From: Diplonema japonicum
Lineage: Eukaryota > Euglenozoa > Diplonemea > Diplonemida > Diplonemidae
DNA length: 64,000 nucleotides
Direction of reading: 5' to 3'
NCBI GenBank assembly: GCA_964019335.1
Contig: OZ025654.1
Location: 248,001 to 312,000, forward strand
Under the pieces are notes generated by a model. That model was not told the origin of the DNA. It searched no databases and saw nothing but the letters and a program-made list of their open reading frames with translations. Shown here piece after piece: positions 10,060-21,122 of this stretch. The first letter of the stretch is position 1. Each line of letters opens with the position of its first letter. The position numbers and the translations under genes are program-made.

Positions 10060-10690
10060 TTTGTTGTGCGCACGATGGGAATTCTACCTAATATAACTCA
10101 TTACGCTTCCATCTAAAATACTAGTTTTTAGTCTCGACAGTGTTAAAGCAAAAATAATTCTTTATGACTATATGTCTTTGTTGTTCGCACGAGCAAAAAA
10201 GATTTTTAAAAAGCTGCGAAAGTTTTTTGCTCGGCACAAGTTGCATAAAGTTATAAAATCATTTTTTGAAAGATAAATATTTGTAACAAAAAAAAAAAAA
10301 AGTTGTCTCGATTTTAGTGGTGCCATGCAGTATGTGACACAGCGGCCACCCTTGTGAAACTTCGCCCCGAAGCCTCCCAAGTCCCCTGTGGTCCCGTAGA
10401 AAGTAAAAGTGGAGAGGTAAAGAAAGCTTGGAAATTGAAATAGGGAGAGGGGCCACAGAAGCAATTAAACACCAACTGGAGAGTTGTGGGAGGCTTGCTT
10501 CACTGGCACGATGCCGCGGGGAGGCTACTTGCCTGACCTGGTGAAGCCACCTCCTTGTTCGATGTAATGGGATAAGGGACTCTCCGTTGAGGGCGATGCT
10601 AACTGGCGCCACGCGTAGGGTGGGCTCTCCACCCCCGTCCAGGTTTCCCCACGTGTACGGCTTTAGAACGAGAGTTTCCCTTTCGCTTGT
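10060..10690. repeat. Large dispersed repeat, longest copy
   Basis: Parts of this stretch recur as fragments. 10060-10160 matches 27410-27520 (TTTTTAGTCTCGACA, CTCATTACGCT). 10155-10295 matches 24605-24745 (TTTTTGCTCGGCACAA, GAAAGATAAATATTTGTAA). 10305-10430 matches 46811-46920 (CCATGCAGTATG, ACACAGCGGCCAC). 10310-10675 matches 54987-55343 in inverted orientation (GTACACGTGGGGAAACC, TAGCATCGCCCTCAA). This is the only copy where all parts are contiguous, so it is probably closest to the full unit. It was checked against rRNA, tRNA and transposase signals without a match; the family is unknown. Confidence 0.7.
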
Positions 10691-11270
10691 GTTTCTCCAA
10701 ACCACAATTACCAGGAACCACCACAGGGAGGTTGGAAACATTGGTCCCCAAAAAAAGAGGGGAAATGAAACAAGAATTGAGAATCTGGGGGAACGTGAGC
10801 ACCGGAAGTAGTACACGTCCGTTGCTCCTCTTATGCCAAGAAACAAATAGAATACTCGATTTTCTAACGTCAAGGTGACACAAGCCAAAAGAAAAAAAGA
10901 CAATTGGCAAGCTGCATTGGAAGAATTCGATAAAGTTTCAGTGTACAGGGCAGTGGTTGCTGTTAAGAGAAGTTAACAGCTAAGAAGGTGGTTTCGGGGA
11001 AAAGTTAAAGTTGTGACACGACCTCTTGTATAATATGAAAAGTCAGCCTTGGGACTCAATCTACTGAAGGCCCTGAAGTGATCTCAACATTCCGATTATC
11101 TTTACTGTCACCACAGGACAGTTCCTCAGAATTGTTCGCAGTTACAAGACTGGTGAGGAAGAAGGTGCACAAATGGAGGTTCCGTGTCTGCCTTCACAGC
11201 AGGACAAGTAGAATATTCATTGACTTGCACCCGTGCCACTTGGGCAACGAACATCTTAGAGATACTATCT

Positions 11271-11327
11271 GCACACGTCATCATTGTCTGTACACGTCAT
11301 CATTGTCTGCGCACGTCATCATTGTCT
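11271..11327. repeat. 19-bp tandem repeat, three units
   Basis: Three near-identical 19-bp units of the form GCACACGTCATCATTGTCT follow one another directly, with one or two substitutions each, and a fourth partial unit (GCACACGATGA) follows. It is a simple minisatellite with no coding sense. Confidence 0.8.
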
Positions 11328-12032
11328 GCACACGATGAGTGTCGTCCATGCTTACAGAAGTAACCTGTGGCAATATGATGGAAGGTACTTGTCCAAAACT
11401 AATACTAGAGGAGGAAGGGAGCATAGATAGAATCGTTCCATGTGCAGTACGTTCCACGTCTTTGTGAAATCCGTACTTCTCGAGGGCTTCTTCACACGAT
11501 TCTCATTAAAGAAAAAAAAGATAATAGTAAGAGGGAGAAAGAGAAAATAAATATGAGATCAAAGAGGTCTTTATGAAGGCCCCTTGTTCTCATCCACTAC
11601 CTGCACCTATCTCCCTCCTTAAATAAGAATAGACATTTGCTTTCCCTTTGATGCACCTAACTCATGAGAGCGTCAGCGTACTTAGAGCCCTGCAAAGAAG
11701 GTGGCAACACGAGAAGCTTATTTTGAGGAACGGAGGTAACGAGAGGAGATTTACTTTTTATTCATTATGAATCATAATAATTATAATAAAATATGAAACT
11801 CTTGTATAAAAAAAAGAGACAGAAAAAAAAAAAGAGGGATGCCCATTCCCCCCCCCCTTGTTGAAGTGCATCTCAGAAAGAGGTTCAACAAGTGACAATA
11901 AAAAAAAAGAAGTCAAGGAAAAAGGTAAGGAAAAGGATTGGAGACCTTTTAAAAAAAAGAAGAAACCTCATTTTTAAAAAAGGTTCTTATTTCTTTTCTT
12001 TTATGGCAAAAAAGCAGAGCCTTCTATTAAAA

Positions 12033-12140
12033 AAAAGAGTCGGTTGATTGTTGCTTGTGCACAGCCGGGGTTAATCTGTAGAAGGATAAGCCCAACAATG
12101 CTACCATTACTCTTTAGAATAACAATTCGTCATCAATATT
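12033..12140. repeat. AAAGAGTCGG dispersed repeat, copy 1
   Basis: It runs AAAAAAGAGTCGGTTGATTG, then GCCGGGGTTAATCTGTAGAA, GGATAAGCCCAACAATGC and TACTCTTTAGAATAACAATTC. A close partial copy lies at 25995-26080; related pieces lie at 6065-6100, 44520-44580, 52165-52240 and 54893-54925. On the minus strand TATCCTTCTACAG resembles a 3' splice site. Function unknown. Confidence 0.6.
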
Positions 12141-12441
12141 GTATGTCTTCTATAAAAGAAAAAGAAGAAAACAGAAAAAGGAATGTAATAAAGAAATTAT
12201 GAGGAAAGAGTATCCCCAGTACAAATATAAAAAAAAGGTAAAGTGTGAAAAGAAAATAGGGTAAAAGGGGGTGGGAGGAGAACAGGAGATTGTACACCTT
12301 GGTTTGTCAGAGCCGGGGTCCTTGTGATCGAACCAGTGCAAAAAAAGAAGTAAATAAAAAGAAGGGAGGAAAAGAATTAAACTTTTCAAATTAAGACAAA
12401 CAACCCCTTGCCGGGGTATTAAAAAAAAAAGAATTCCTCTA

Positions 12442-14133
12442 TCAAAAGTTGTTGGGTGCAGCGAAGCATGCGCACGGTTTCTGTCCACCGCCGCCACCGG
12501 GAGGAGATACCACAGGGCCGGTGAACTTCGGGCACATAGCAGAATCGACGCACGCGGAGAGGTGGTGCGAGTAGCGGCATTGAAGCGCGGATGCTTCACA
12601 TGAAGCCTTGTCTTGCCCGTAAGCAGAGCACCGCTGGTTTGAAGAGTGCACAAAAACCGCAAAGTGAAGAAGCTTCCTTGCAAGAGGAACCACCACCGGC
12701 TCTGCCCCAGCCGCGAGCTCCATCTTGTAGATGGCAGTCGGCAGCCCACTTCCTGTAGCTGGCGCACCGGCGAACGTGGGGACATACCTCGGCCCACAGC
12801 TCCCCGCCTCGAAGCCCCTGTCCAGCAACCCACCAGGAAGGCCCCCGTTCAGCGCGGTGCTGCAAGGAAGGCAGTTGTGGATCACTACATAGAACGTGCA
12901 CGGCGGTGAACTGCTCCCCGCTGCTGGGCAGGCAAGCCTCAAGGACATCCCTGGCTTCCCATACGCCCCCATGTGCACGGTCGACCCCTCCAGCCACCTC
13001 GGGATGTTTACCCACCTCTGCCCGCTCACGCTGTCACCAATGTTCCCGCCAATGCCAACATCAGCAGTCACAGGCTTGGGACCACCCACCAGTGTCACCA
13101 TCATGAGGACCGGGAGTCTGAAGATGTCAACAGAATCAAAGTTTCCAGTTAAGAGATGCCCATCCTTCACAAGCAGCCCGAAGCTGTTCAAGGATTCTTC
13201 TCGTGATACAAGTGTGAAGGTGTTCGGGGTCTGCTCCTCCAGCTCAATGAGACCCTTTGTGTTGCATGCAAGGTATATCTTGCCTTCGTAGATCTCGATA
13301 TCGTAACAACGGGTGAAGTCCCTGGCCCCTCCATTGAGGGGCGAGGGGAGCGTGAGTGCCTCCAGCGCACCTGTCGTCAGATCCATCTTCAGAAGCGGTG
13401 CAAAGTCGGTCAGATCGTCCACCGCGGCATACATGAACCCGTTGTGCTGAACCCCCATGAGGTGTACGAAGCCATGCATGTTGAGGTTTGGTAGGTATCG
13501 CTCCAGAACCAAGTTGCTGGGGTCCGTGGAGTCCACAACCGCAGCAGTGGTCCCCGACAAGAACACGTACACCTTCCCGTCCGCAATGTGAAGCCCTCTG
13601 TACTCGAGGTTAGTGTGCTGGGAGTCGGGAATGTTTACCGACCCGACCGAAATCATGGAACCCACTGTGGTGGACAGAGCGAACAGGCGGTGTATGTCAG
13701 TTGTTGGGTCGAAGCAGGTGATGAAAATATGGCCGTGGATCTCGCTGGACTGCTTCATTGCACGGAAATGCGTCTTTTTGCAGCCGGAGGGAAACGTGAA
13801 CGTGGTAAGCAGTGCAGGGTTCAGGGGGTCGGCAAGGCTGTGCGCCTGGACCCCGTCTGGGTAAGACACGTACAGTGCCCCGTCCACAATCTCCATCGCT
13901 AGACAGCCTCCGGGAGGGCACCCGAATGCCTTTGCGTCTATTGGATTGGACACATCGCTGACATCGATGATTTGGATATTTCCACTCGACAAGTAGTACA
14001 TATGGTTTTCGTGGATTGCGACACCCAACGCTCCTCCTGGTAGTCCATGCGTGACTGACCCCACCTTGACCAGTGCCGTTGCCACCCCGACAAGCTGCAA
14101 CAGTAGAAGGGGAAGGAGCAGTGTCGGTTTCAT
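12442..14133 (-). CDS. Secreted LVIVD-like beta-propeller protein
   Basis: A single-exon 563-aa protein. The signal peptide is MKPTLLLPLLLLQLVGVATA. Residues about 25-340 hold repeated blocks of the kind VAIHENHMYYLSSGNIQIID, then VSDVSNP, typical of LVIVD/beta-propeller repeats (a strand ending in IxDVSDxxNP, then a loop). The C-terminal part (about 345-563) is Gly/Pro- and Cys-rich, with a cluster CSAYGQDKASCEASALQC near 505-525, and has no clear TM or GPI signal, so the protein is probably exported. It shares the propeller style with the N-terminus of the protein at 38828-42151. Minus-strand sequence TTTCCTTTCCAG lies about 30 nt upstream of the ATG and may be a trans-splice acceptor. Function unknown. 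Confidence 0.82.
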   Translation of the reverse strand: MKPTLLLPLLLLQLVGVATALVKVGSVTHGLPGGALGVAIHENHMYYLSSGNIQIIDVSDVSNPIDAKAFGCPPGGCLAMEIVDGALYVSYPDGVQAHSLADPLNPALLTTFTFPSGCKKTHFRAMKQSSEIHGHIFITCFDPTTDIHRLFALSTTVGSMISVGSVNIPDSQHTNLEYRGLHIADGKVYVFLSGTTAAVVDSTDPSNLVLERYLPNLNMHGFVHLMGVQHNGFMYAAVDDLTDFAPLLKMDLTTGALEALTLPSPLNGGARDFTRCYDIEIYEGKIYLACNTKGLIELEEQTPNTFTLVSREESLNSFGLLVKDGHLLTGNFDSVDIFRLPVLMMVTLVGGPKPVTADVGIGGNIGDSVSGQRWVNIPRWLEGSTVHMGAYGKPGMSLRLACPAAGSSSPPCTFYVVIHNCLPCSTALNGGLPGGLLDRGFEAGSCGPRYVPTFAGAPATGSGLPTAIYKMELAAGAEPVVVPLARKLLHFAVFVHSSNQRCSAYGQDKASCEASALQCRYSHHLSACVDSAMCPKFTGPVVSPPGGGGGQKPCACFAAPNNF

Positions 14134-15026
14134 TATTCTTCTTTTTTCTTTTGTGGAGAATCTGGAAAGGAAATAATCCCTTCATCGAAAGAATAAACAA
14201 GAATGTCTTTAGTTGCTTCTAAAAGAATCGTCTGCCATATTACTTATCCCTTCACTTGAACCATTTCCCATTTTCTTTTATTTCGTTTTGAAATAGCCAA
14301 AGGAAATAGCGTGGAATGAAACAAGATTTAGTAGAAGAAAAAAAGGAACAACTATGATGAAAGGTGCTGAAACAAAAAAAAAAAAAGGGAAGAGGAAAGA
14401 AGAAGGAAAACACCAACCCGAGAGCACAGTGGTGTGTGCTCAAAAGGGGAGCAAGGCCCCCTAAACACACACTGAAACAAAGGGGCCATGTGTTACAAGG
14501 TCTAATATATGTATTTGTCACGAACTCAAATTTCCCATAAACGACCAAAAAAAAGGTGCTGATTTCTTTCTGCATATCTTCTTTTCTTAGGAAACCGGTG
14601 GTCCTGACGAATACCGTATAATATAATTGACCATTAAAAAAAAAAAAAAAAAAAAAGACTTCGTAGCTAATTCACCACGAATATAATAATATTACCTTCC
14701 TGGCGAACATTTGCGTGAACTGCGCACTGTAAAAGGCACTGCTCACCTGTGGGAAGCAGCCGAGGTACAATGTCACCACTTCTTTAAAATTCTAACTATT
14801 ACAACAAAACAGAAAAGAAAAAGAAAGAGGGAAGAAGAAGGGGGGAGAGAGAGAGAAAGGAAGAGAAAGAAGAAAACAACTCTTTGCGTGTATTTTCTTC
14901 ATTTTCTATAATATATTATTCTTGTTTCCTTCTTTTTCTTTTCCTTTGATGTTACTTCGTTTTTCTAGAAGAATTTCACCTCTGACGTGGGAGTACGTAC
15001 GACCCCGGCAGTCCCTATTGATCGCT

Positions 15027-15065
15027 GGGTGAAGGTCCAAGGAAGATAGCCGAAGCTAACTAACT
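15027..15065 (+). repeat. Short dispersed repeat (AAGGTCCAAGGAAGATAGCC), copy 2
   Basis: GCTGGGTGAAGGTCCAAGGA and GATAGCCGAAGCTAACTAAC occur here on the plus strand and at 2155-2200 on the minus strand. Confidence 0.65.
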
Positions 15066-16167
15066 TGGGATCCGACACTTGAATTACTCCTTCCCGGGTT
15101 AAAAACCAACAAAAAGAACCGAGAGAATCGATCCCTTGTTATTACATGCTTAATCATTCACATTGGTTTGTTTCATCAAAAAAAAGAATGAAAGATGCTT
15201 AAGAAGAACAAAAAAAGGGAGAAACAAAAAGCAAACAAAAGTGTTCTACAAACCTTCATCATGCGATTCGATTCATCAGCGCAGTACGAGGCTGGGGCCG
15301 TGGAGTACCCGAACTTCTAGGTCAAGGTGATACAAGTTAGTCGGCTCCAAACATAAAATGTGATCCATAATAAAAGAAAAGATATTTTCTAAAAGAACTT
15401 CACTAAGGTGGTTGGAGCAACAAGCGCGGTGCGGCGACCACCGTAGTGCCTAGCTGACGGTTATATCTTCCAAAAAAAAAAAAAAAGAAAGAAAGAAAAG
15501 CTGTCTCGACTTTACAAGAGGGAAACTATATATATGAGCAAATTGTCAACACCTTTTTTGGCAGTTCAAAAATTTATTGTTTGATTATTTGAGCAAAAGG
15601 GCAGCATGCATAGGAAGATGATATGGTGTACCTGTTGCCATTGATGCTTGTTTTGCCATGAGGGTGGCAGGCTTTGCAACCGGTTGCCCCCGGAAAGCGA
15701 AAAACAGAGGTCCGAAAAAATGGCGAAAAATGTTTAAAATGCAAATTTAAAGCTTGGAATACAGCACCTAGGATGCATTAAAGTGGTGCCATTCCAAAAA
15801 GCATGTTTTTGCACGCGTGTTTTAAAAATGAAACAAACGGTGCGTATTGTGGTGACCTATTGTTGTACTCAGAAGCCTTTCCGAGGGTTTTTCGTTGCAA
15901 AAGAAGGTCATTTGTTGACATTTTCTTCCGGACAGACTCATATAATAGTTACCAAATAAGTCTATCGACTTCTTGTGCCCATCACCAGAGAATTTAACGA
16001 ATAAAGGAAAAAGAAGAAGAAAGAAAAGAAGGTTAAACGAACTGAACGAAAAGAAAAAAAAGAGAGAGGGACAAAAAAGGGAGAGAGAGAGAGACTACTA
16101 AAAGGTAAAGAAAAAAAACCATTATAAATGAAGTGCATCCTTTCACGGCGCATAGCGTTTAAAAAAA

Positions 16168-16222
16168 AAGAAAAAGGCGATTTCTAAGGGCAAACCCCAC
16201 TTGAGGACCACCCTTAGGTCTA
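16168..16222. repeat. Short repeat with small hairpin (AAGGGCAAATCCCAC family), copy 2
   Basis: GGCGATTTCTAAGGGCAAAC then CCCACTTGAGGACCACCCTT, again behind an A-rich run. It matches 1120-1160 and 43241-43286. Confidence 0.6.
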
Positions 16223-17079
16223 TCTTCAAAAAAAAAAAACGTAAACAGGTGACAATTCGTTCTCTAATTGATTGAGTTTTCTGAGAAAACTGCTAACTTG
16301 ACCCCTAAGCTTGGAGGGGGACTTTTGAGTATTTCGAAAACCTGAGGGTCAAGTCAAGTAGCAATTTATACTTTTCTTTCGAGGTTCTTTTTAAAAAGTC
16401 TCATCATAGATCCAACGAGCTGCCAGCAAATGGCAGGCCACAACTCATAAAGCATGCGCTGGACCTAGTAGCGACTCGTAGTGATTAATCATTCTTCCAA
16501 ATTATTGTAGTAATGATAGAGGGGAGGGGAGAGGGGGGGGGGGGGTGAAAGCATTGACCCACTCCTACTATAATCATACTATTTACTTAAAACATCCACA
16601 AGCAAGGAAGGTAGTGTTTTAAGTATGAAGGCAGTGGAAAGGGATAGACCGGCAGGCCCAGGTGACCGAGGGCGGGAACTCAAGCTGGAACAGAAGAAAC
16701 AAAGAATTGTTGCCAAAAAAAAGAAAGTTCGTTAGCAAAAGACTGTAGCTGTTAAAAAGCAAAAGGAAATAACATATAACGTTGAATCGTTCGAAAAGAG
16801 TAACAAAGGAACTGGAGGAGAGGGGAGGAGGGGAGGGGAGGGGAGGAAAAGGGGGGAAAGGTAATTAATTCACAACGAATAATGAACTATGTGAGGCCGC
16901 GATAGGTTCTTTTCTTTTTTAAAAGAGAGGCGTCAGCTTCACTAACGTGGATATGGTTTAGTGACCGAAGTAGAAAACAAAACTGTAGTAAATTAAAAAA
17001 AGGGGGAGGTTACAAATGTGCGCTTCCAATGGGGAGCTTCGTGAATGAGACCCTCACGCGGTGTGTGTTGAAGTAAGCA

Positions 17080-20000
17080 TCAGCCTCCAATAGCATTCGG
17101 TGCACCGCCTGTAGTGGTGGAGGAGGAAGAAGAAACAAAACATACTCGTAACGTGTCGTCATCAGGGCTGCTCTCAGTCATGGCCTGCAGTGTGGCCAGG
17201 CCATCTTCCTTTCCGGCCAGAGCCTTGTAATAAGCCTCGCTGTAAGCTGCAGTGGTGTTGCCCTTCTGCTCCACGTCCCACCCGTCTTCTAGATACGTTA
17301 GAAACTTCTCGGTATTCAACTCGTAAAGCCGGAGCACCTTCTCCGTGGCCGTGTCTTGCCAGCTGTCCACAATGCGAACGAAGGCTCCCACATTAGGGCT
17401 TGATGCAGCGCACCCGTCGTCCGTGCAGTCGGCGAACACTGCGAACGTGTTGAAGGTCACCGTGTGTGCGGCTGCTGCCTCTGCCGCGAGTAGCGGGGTA
17501 CCGAAAATGTTCTGATACCTGTTCATCTGCGTCCCAACGTTCCCATGCGTCAGCTCACCAGTGGCCACCCCCACGCGGAGCACGCCCCCAGCACGTCTCT
17601 CTAGCTCCGCCGTGAACCTCATCGCTGCCGTTGTGTGCAGTCTGCATGCCTTCGAGGTGTTCCACGTGACAGTGATGGTGCCCCCTGTGATGCCCCCTAC
17701 GATGCCCTCTGTCTGTGAGGCCACCTCACATACAGCACGGATCATCAGGTTGCAGCTCTCGAACACCTTGGTGCAGTTCGTGTCCAGCATGCTGCACGCG
17801 GCCACCGTTGCCATGTCATTGACTAGCGACAGCTGCGTCCTCTTCACGCGGGGACCCACAGACAGCCCCTTCAGCGACGACGAAGTTGGCGATGTGATAC
17901 TCACCTCTACGTCGGGTTCTGTGGCCGTAAGCCGCTCCTGCAGGGATGCCTGCGTGACTAGGGTTAGTTGGTGCTCCCCCAGCCCCTTGAGCTCGTGTCT
18001 GCCGTGGGAGGACATGACGTTGTTCGTACGCCCGAGACGCTGCGCCACCTCTTCCGTGATGCATACAGTCCCGGCATTTGCCTTGGCTTCAACCCTTGAG
18101 GCTTTGTTCACTGTTGTCCCCCTGTAGTCTGACCGTCCCGTCAGAGGGTTCTCCTCCAATATTGCAGGCCCATAGTGGAGCCCCATCCTCACGCGGATAC
18201 CATTCCACACTGTGACAGATGTGTCCATCTTGCCAGCAATGGGTGGAAGTTCTAGCTCCTCGGGCCATACCTCTAGCAATAAGTCGCCCTGCACCCCTAA
18301 GCAGAAGTTCATAGCTGCCTCCGGCGAAGTGAAGGCGACCATGAAGGCATCCCCAATGGTCTTCACCTCGTAGCCCTCTTCCTTTTGGCACCATGCCCGC
18401 ATTACCCTGTTGTGTATCTCGAGTGCCTTGTCCATCCCAATTGGCGCCTTGCTCCACAGGGCCGTCGAGCCTACGATGTCAGTGAACACGAAAGCTACGT
18501 CGCCCTCTGGCGGCTGTACCTGTGAGATGCTCGACCCGCTGCGCAGGATGGCAGCAGGCACGTAGGCCCTGTACTCTTGGAGGTTCTGAACCATCTTTGT
18601 AAACGACTTTTGTATTTCGTATATTTCATAGAGCATGCTGAGCTGCTGGACACTCCCGCCTGTCAGGTCCATCTCGGCAACATCTTTCATCTTCTCCTGC
18701 AAGGCTTTCACAGGCCGTGTGATGAGTGCCGACACTACGACGCTAATGCCAAACAGCATTGCTGTAATAAAACTCGAGATGAGTAGGATGGTCGTCCTGC
18801 TGTCGTCTACCTGCGACGAGGCATGGTCCTTGGCTTTGACACGTGCTGCGTATGTTTCTGCCGAGGCAACCTCTGCTTCTGCAAGAAGCTCTCTCTGTTG
18901 CACACTGCCAACGATGTACCACGAGATGCCTATCGCAGGTTTTGAGTCCTTGACCATCACGTAGTAGGGCACGCCTTCGATGGCCACAGGGGCAACCCCG
19001 CTGGCCCCCGTGTCGCGAACTGCTACATAGCCACCGTAGTCGTGCACGGCACGCACTGTGGCAGCTGTCTGGTTGTCATCAGCATCCACGTCCCTACAGG
19101 GCAGCTCGACGGAACCTTCAAGACGATAAGGCTGCCCGTGCGACACAGCAATGAGGATGCCTGTGTCGTTGTGGAACTCGGCGAGGTCGGGGTGCGGGGG
19201 AACCATCTCCATATAGGCATCCGTGATCCAACTCTCAGCTACCACGATGAAGTACCGGCCGCTCTTGCCACCGCCAATAGCTTGAAGAAGGTACCCTGAC
19301 AAGGTGCGGAGGGAGAGCGCAAGATGTATACCCATGAGGTTCTTCGAAGTGGGGTCCATGAAATGAAACAGCTGATAGAGCACCAGACGCCCACCGATGG
19401 TGACAAGCGAGTTCCAAGTTATCTCGTCAAGAGGGGAGATCCCGTCTAGATACAACATTGTTTCGGGGTTATGCCAACCGGGACCCAGCACAATGGTACG
19501 GGCGGCCCCTTCAGGCTGGAGTGTTGACCTGTTGACGTCACGGGTAGTGGAGTGCGTCAGGTTGTTTCCGGTGGTGTTGGTGCCGTCGTTGGTGAAGACT
19601 TCCATTTGTTGAGTGTGCTCTTGGAGGGAGTAGCCGTAGAGGTGCTTTCCTGCGGAGTTCATGAGAACACTGACGAGGCCATACTCCTTGACGAGGAGGG
19701 GGATCAGGAGGCTTGACTTAGCTGACTGAAGCCATGAAAAAGTTGAAATGTCTGTGTTGGGATAGTCGTGGATAGCGTGGACGTGAAGACGGTTGTTTTC
19801 GGCCTCAAACACCTTGAACTGGTCTGTGATGCGCCCTGTTATCAGCTGTGTTGTGGAGGAGAGCCCATCCATCGCCATAGCCGCCGTTACCGTCATGCTG
19901 TTCTCGATGCATCTCTCGAAGGCTTTGTCGCCTGCGTCGTTGGCTGTCTCGAGTGCATTGTCGCACGTCTTCAGCGAGGCAACACTCGTCCCTGCCATCC

Positions 20001-20118
20001 CTGCCGCTGTAACGAGACACAGTCCCCACATGATCGCTCTGATGGACAAAACCTTCGTGGTCGCTTCCCCTTTTTCTTTTCCTTCCCCACTGCTCAGTGC
20101 ATAGGGGTGCGTCCGCAT
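17080..20118 (-). CDS. Receptor-type adenylate cyclase with tandem (active plus degenerate) cyclase domains
   Basis: A single-exon 1012-aa protein. TM1/signal anchor about 28-50; extracellular sensor region about 50-440 with N-glycosylation-type sites; TM2 about 442-466; HAMP-like linker 467-515 ending LQEYRAYVPAAIL; class III cyclase domain 541-722. The key residues are present: metal-binding Asp547 (FTDIVGST) and Asp590 (KTIGDAF), transition-state Asn671 and Arg675 (VNKASR), and the adenine-selecting pair Lys586 and Asp664, so it should make cAMP. A second cyclase-like domain (about 761-935; RVGVATGELTHGNVGT) lacks these residues and resembles the domain in the kelch receptors at 6548-8923 and 28752-31127. 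The ligand is unknown. The alternative that it is a guanylate cyclase is less likely given Lys586/Asp664. Confidence 0.92.
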   Translation of the reverse strand: MRTHPYALSSGEGKEKGEATTKVLSIRAIMWGLCLVTAAGMAGTSVASLKTCDNALETANDAGDKAFERCIENSMTVTAAMAMDGLSSTTQLITGRITDQFKVFEAENNRLHVHAIHDYPNTDISTFSWLQSAKSSLLIPLLVKEYGLVSVLMNSAGKHLYGYSLQEHTQQMEVFTNDGTNTTGNNLTHSTTRDVNRSTLQPEGAARTIVLGPGWHNPETMLYLDGISPLDEITWNSLVTIGGRLVLYQLFHFMDPTSKNLMGIHLALSLRTLSGYLLQAIGGGKSGRYFIVVAESWITDAYMEMVPPHPDLAEFHNDTGILIAVSHGQPYRLEGSVELPCRDVDADDNQTAATVRAVHDYGGYVAVRDTGASGVAPVAIEGVPYYVMVKDSKPAIGISWYIVGSVQQRELLAEAEVASAETYAARVKAKDHASSQVDDSRTTILLISSFITAMLFGISVVVSALITRPVKALQEKMKDVAEMDLTGGSVQQLSMLYEIYEIQKSFTKMVQNLQEYRAYVPAAILRSGSSISQVQPPEGDVAFVFTDIVGSTALWSKAPIGMDKALEIHNRVMRAWCQKEEGYEVKTIGDAFMVAFTSPEAAMNFCLGVQGDLLLEVWPEELELPPIAGKMDTSVTVWNGIRVRMGLHYGPAILEENPLTGRSDYRGTTVNKASRVEAKANAGTVCITEEVAQRLGRTNNVMSSHGRHELKGLGEHQLTLVTQASLQERLTATEPDVEVSITSPTSSSLKGLSVGPRVKRTQLSLVNDMATVAACSMLDTNCTKVFESCNLMIRAVCEVASQTEGIVGGITGGTITVTWNTSKACRLHTTAAMRFTAELERRAGGVLRVGVATGELTHGNVGTQMNRYQNIFGTPLLAAEAAAAHTVTFNTFAVFADCTDDGCAASSPNVGAFVRIVDSWQDTATEKVLRLYELNTEKFLTYLEDGWDVEQKGNTTAAYSEAYYKALAGKEDGLATLQAMTESSPDDDTLRVCFVSSSSSTTTGGAPNAIGG

Positions 20119-20889
20119 TTCTTTTTTTCTCTTTTTTCTGTTAATTCTATTCGACTTTATTCATGCTAAACCGATAAGGTTCGAAGGGGGAGGGGGAAGA
20201 ATTGGGTTCCGAGAGCGTTCGGCCTTTAGCCATCGTCTTTTTTTTCAGCTTCTTAGGCTTACGCTACACAAGATGTCGACTTCGTAACGGAAGCAGTGGC
20301 AGCAAGTGGTGGGCAACTATCCGTTTCGCAAAAACGCAAAGGACTTCAGCATATTATCGGCTTTTACAGCAAAAAAAAGAAAGAAAGAAAGGAGAAAAAG
20401 GGGGAGGTGGTGAGAGGAAAAATAAGAAAGAAAAGACTGGGATCATTCCGTATCTTTTTCTTTTTTTCGAATTTTCTTTTCCCCAAGAATTCCCCCCCTC
20501 CGTCTTTTTTGCTCCGTCTTTGCTCCGTCTTTTTTTGTTTTTTTTTTGGTTGGGAGGGAAAAAATAAAACACTGGGAAATTGAGAACAAGGGGGGGGGGG
20601 GGGGGGGGGGGGGGGCTTGGGAGTCACAAACCAGTAATCAAAGAAAAAAAGTGCATGGGAGCTGGGTGAAAAGAAAAACAAGGTGCGGGGGAGGTCGAGA
20701 GGGCAAACCCACTGGTTTTTTGTATTTCAGAAAAAAAGAAAGAGATGAGATAAAGGAGGTTCCTGTTTTGGAACGTCCCCCTTGTCTCTACTTATCTACC
20801 CCTTTCTCCCTTCTGGGGCCTCGGCCTTTCTTTCTTTTTTGGCTGTGTTGCCTTTCTCAAAGTATCCTCTCTTTCTTCTTGCCACTTTC
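20119..20889. other. Spacer with long G-run
   Basis: No gene. It contains polypurine tracts and a run of more than 20 G at about 20590-20615. It sits between the adenylate cyclase start and retroelement fragments. Confidence 0.65.
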
Positions 20890-20929
20890 TGCCCAGTTTC
20901 TTAAGGTCCTTCTTGGTTTTCTCTGATGC

Positions 20930-21122
20930 AAAAACTGACCTTCAGTTCCATCCCAGACTCTTCTTCGCACCTATGGTTCTAAGCGTGTGGTTCTTCTGGC
21001 TCTCCGCTGGGAAGATCCGCTTGCCTCTGACCTTCTTCTGTATGCGTGCTGTGTCCCACCCTTCTTGGATTCTTTCCAGGAGGCCGTGGAAACTCCGTGC
21101 TTTCTTCTGTATCATGTCTAGA
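20930..21122 (-). pseudogene. Retroelement C-terminal fragment (copy 2)
   Basis: Minus-strand conceptual translation gives a frame with KKARSFHGLLERIQEGW and RGKRIFPAESQKNHTLR, then IGAKKSLGW. This matches the pattern FPA-x(5-7)-R/L-x-SL-x-x-IGGK in the fragments at 21800-22200 and 53633-54364. It abuts the reverse transcriptase fragment at 21123-21746, so it is probably the end of the same element after an internal deletion. Inference from motif similarity only. Confidence 0.5.

Larger units (their letters stand above)
9980..12441. other. Spacer with dispersed repeats
   Basis: No gene is supported. It contains the largest copy of the dispersed 640-bp repeat (10060-10690), a 19-bp tandem repeat at 11271-11327, an imperfect copy of the AAAGAGTCGG repeat near 12033-12140, and many A-runs. 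The 214-codon frame on the minus strand over 10259-10903 is part of the repeat and not a recognisable protein. Confidence 0.65.
14134..17079. other. Spacer, no gene recognised
   Basis: There is nothing convincingly coding. It contains polypurine and polypyrimidine tracts, G-rich GGGGAGGGGA runs (16500-16550, 16815-16860), one copy each of two short dispersed repeats (15027-15065, 16168-16222) and many A-runs. Confidence 0.65.

Noticed and set aside
10259..10903. Minus-strand 214-codon frame
   Set aside because: It lies within the dispersed repeat, has no domain, and is not kept open in other copies beyond short blocks.
12150..12833. Minus-strand 227-codon frame overlapping the end of the propeller gene
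   Set aside because: It overlaps the better-supported frame and continues into low-complexity sequence.
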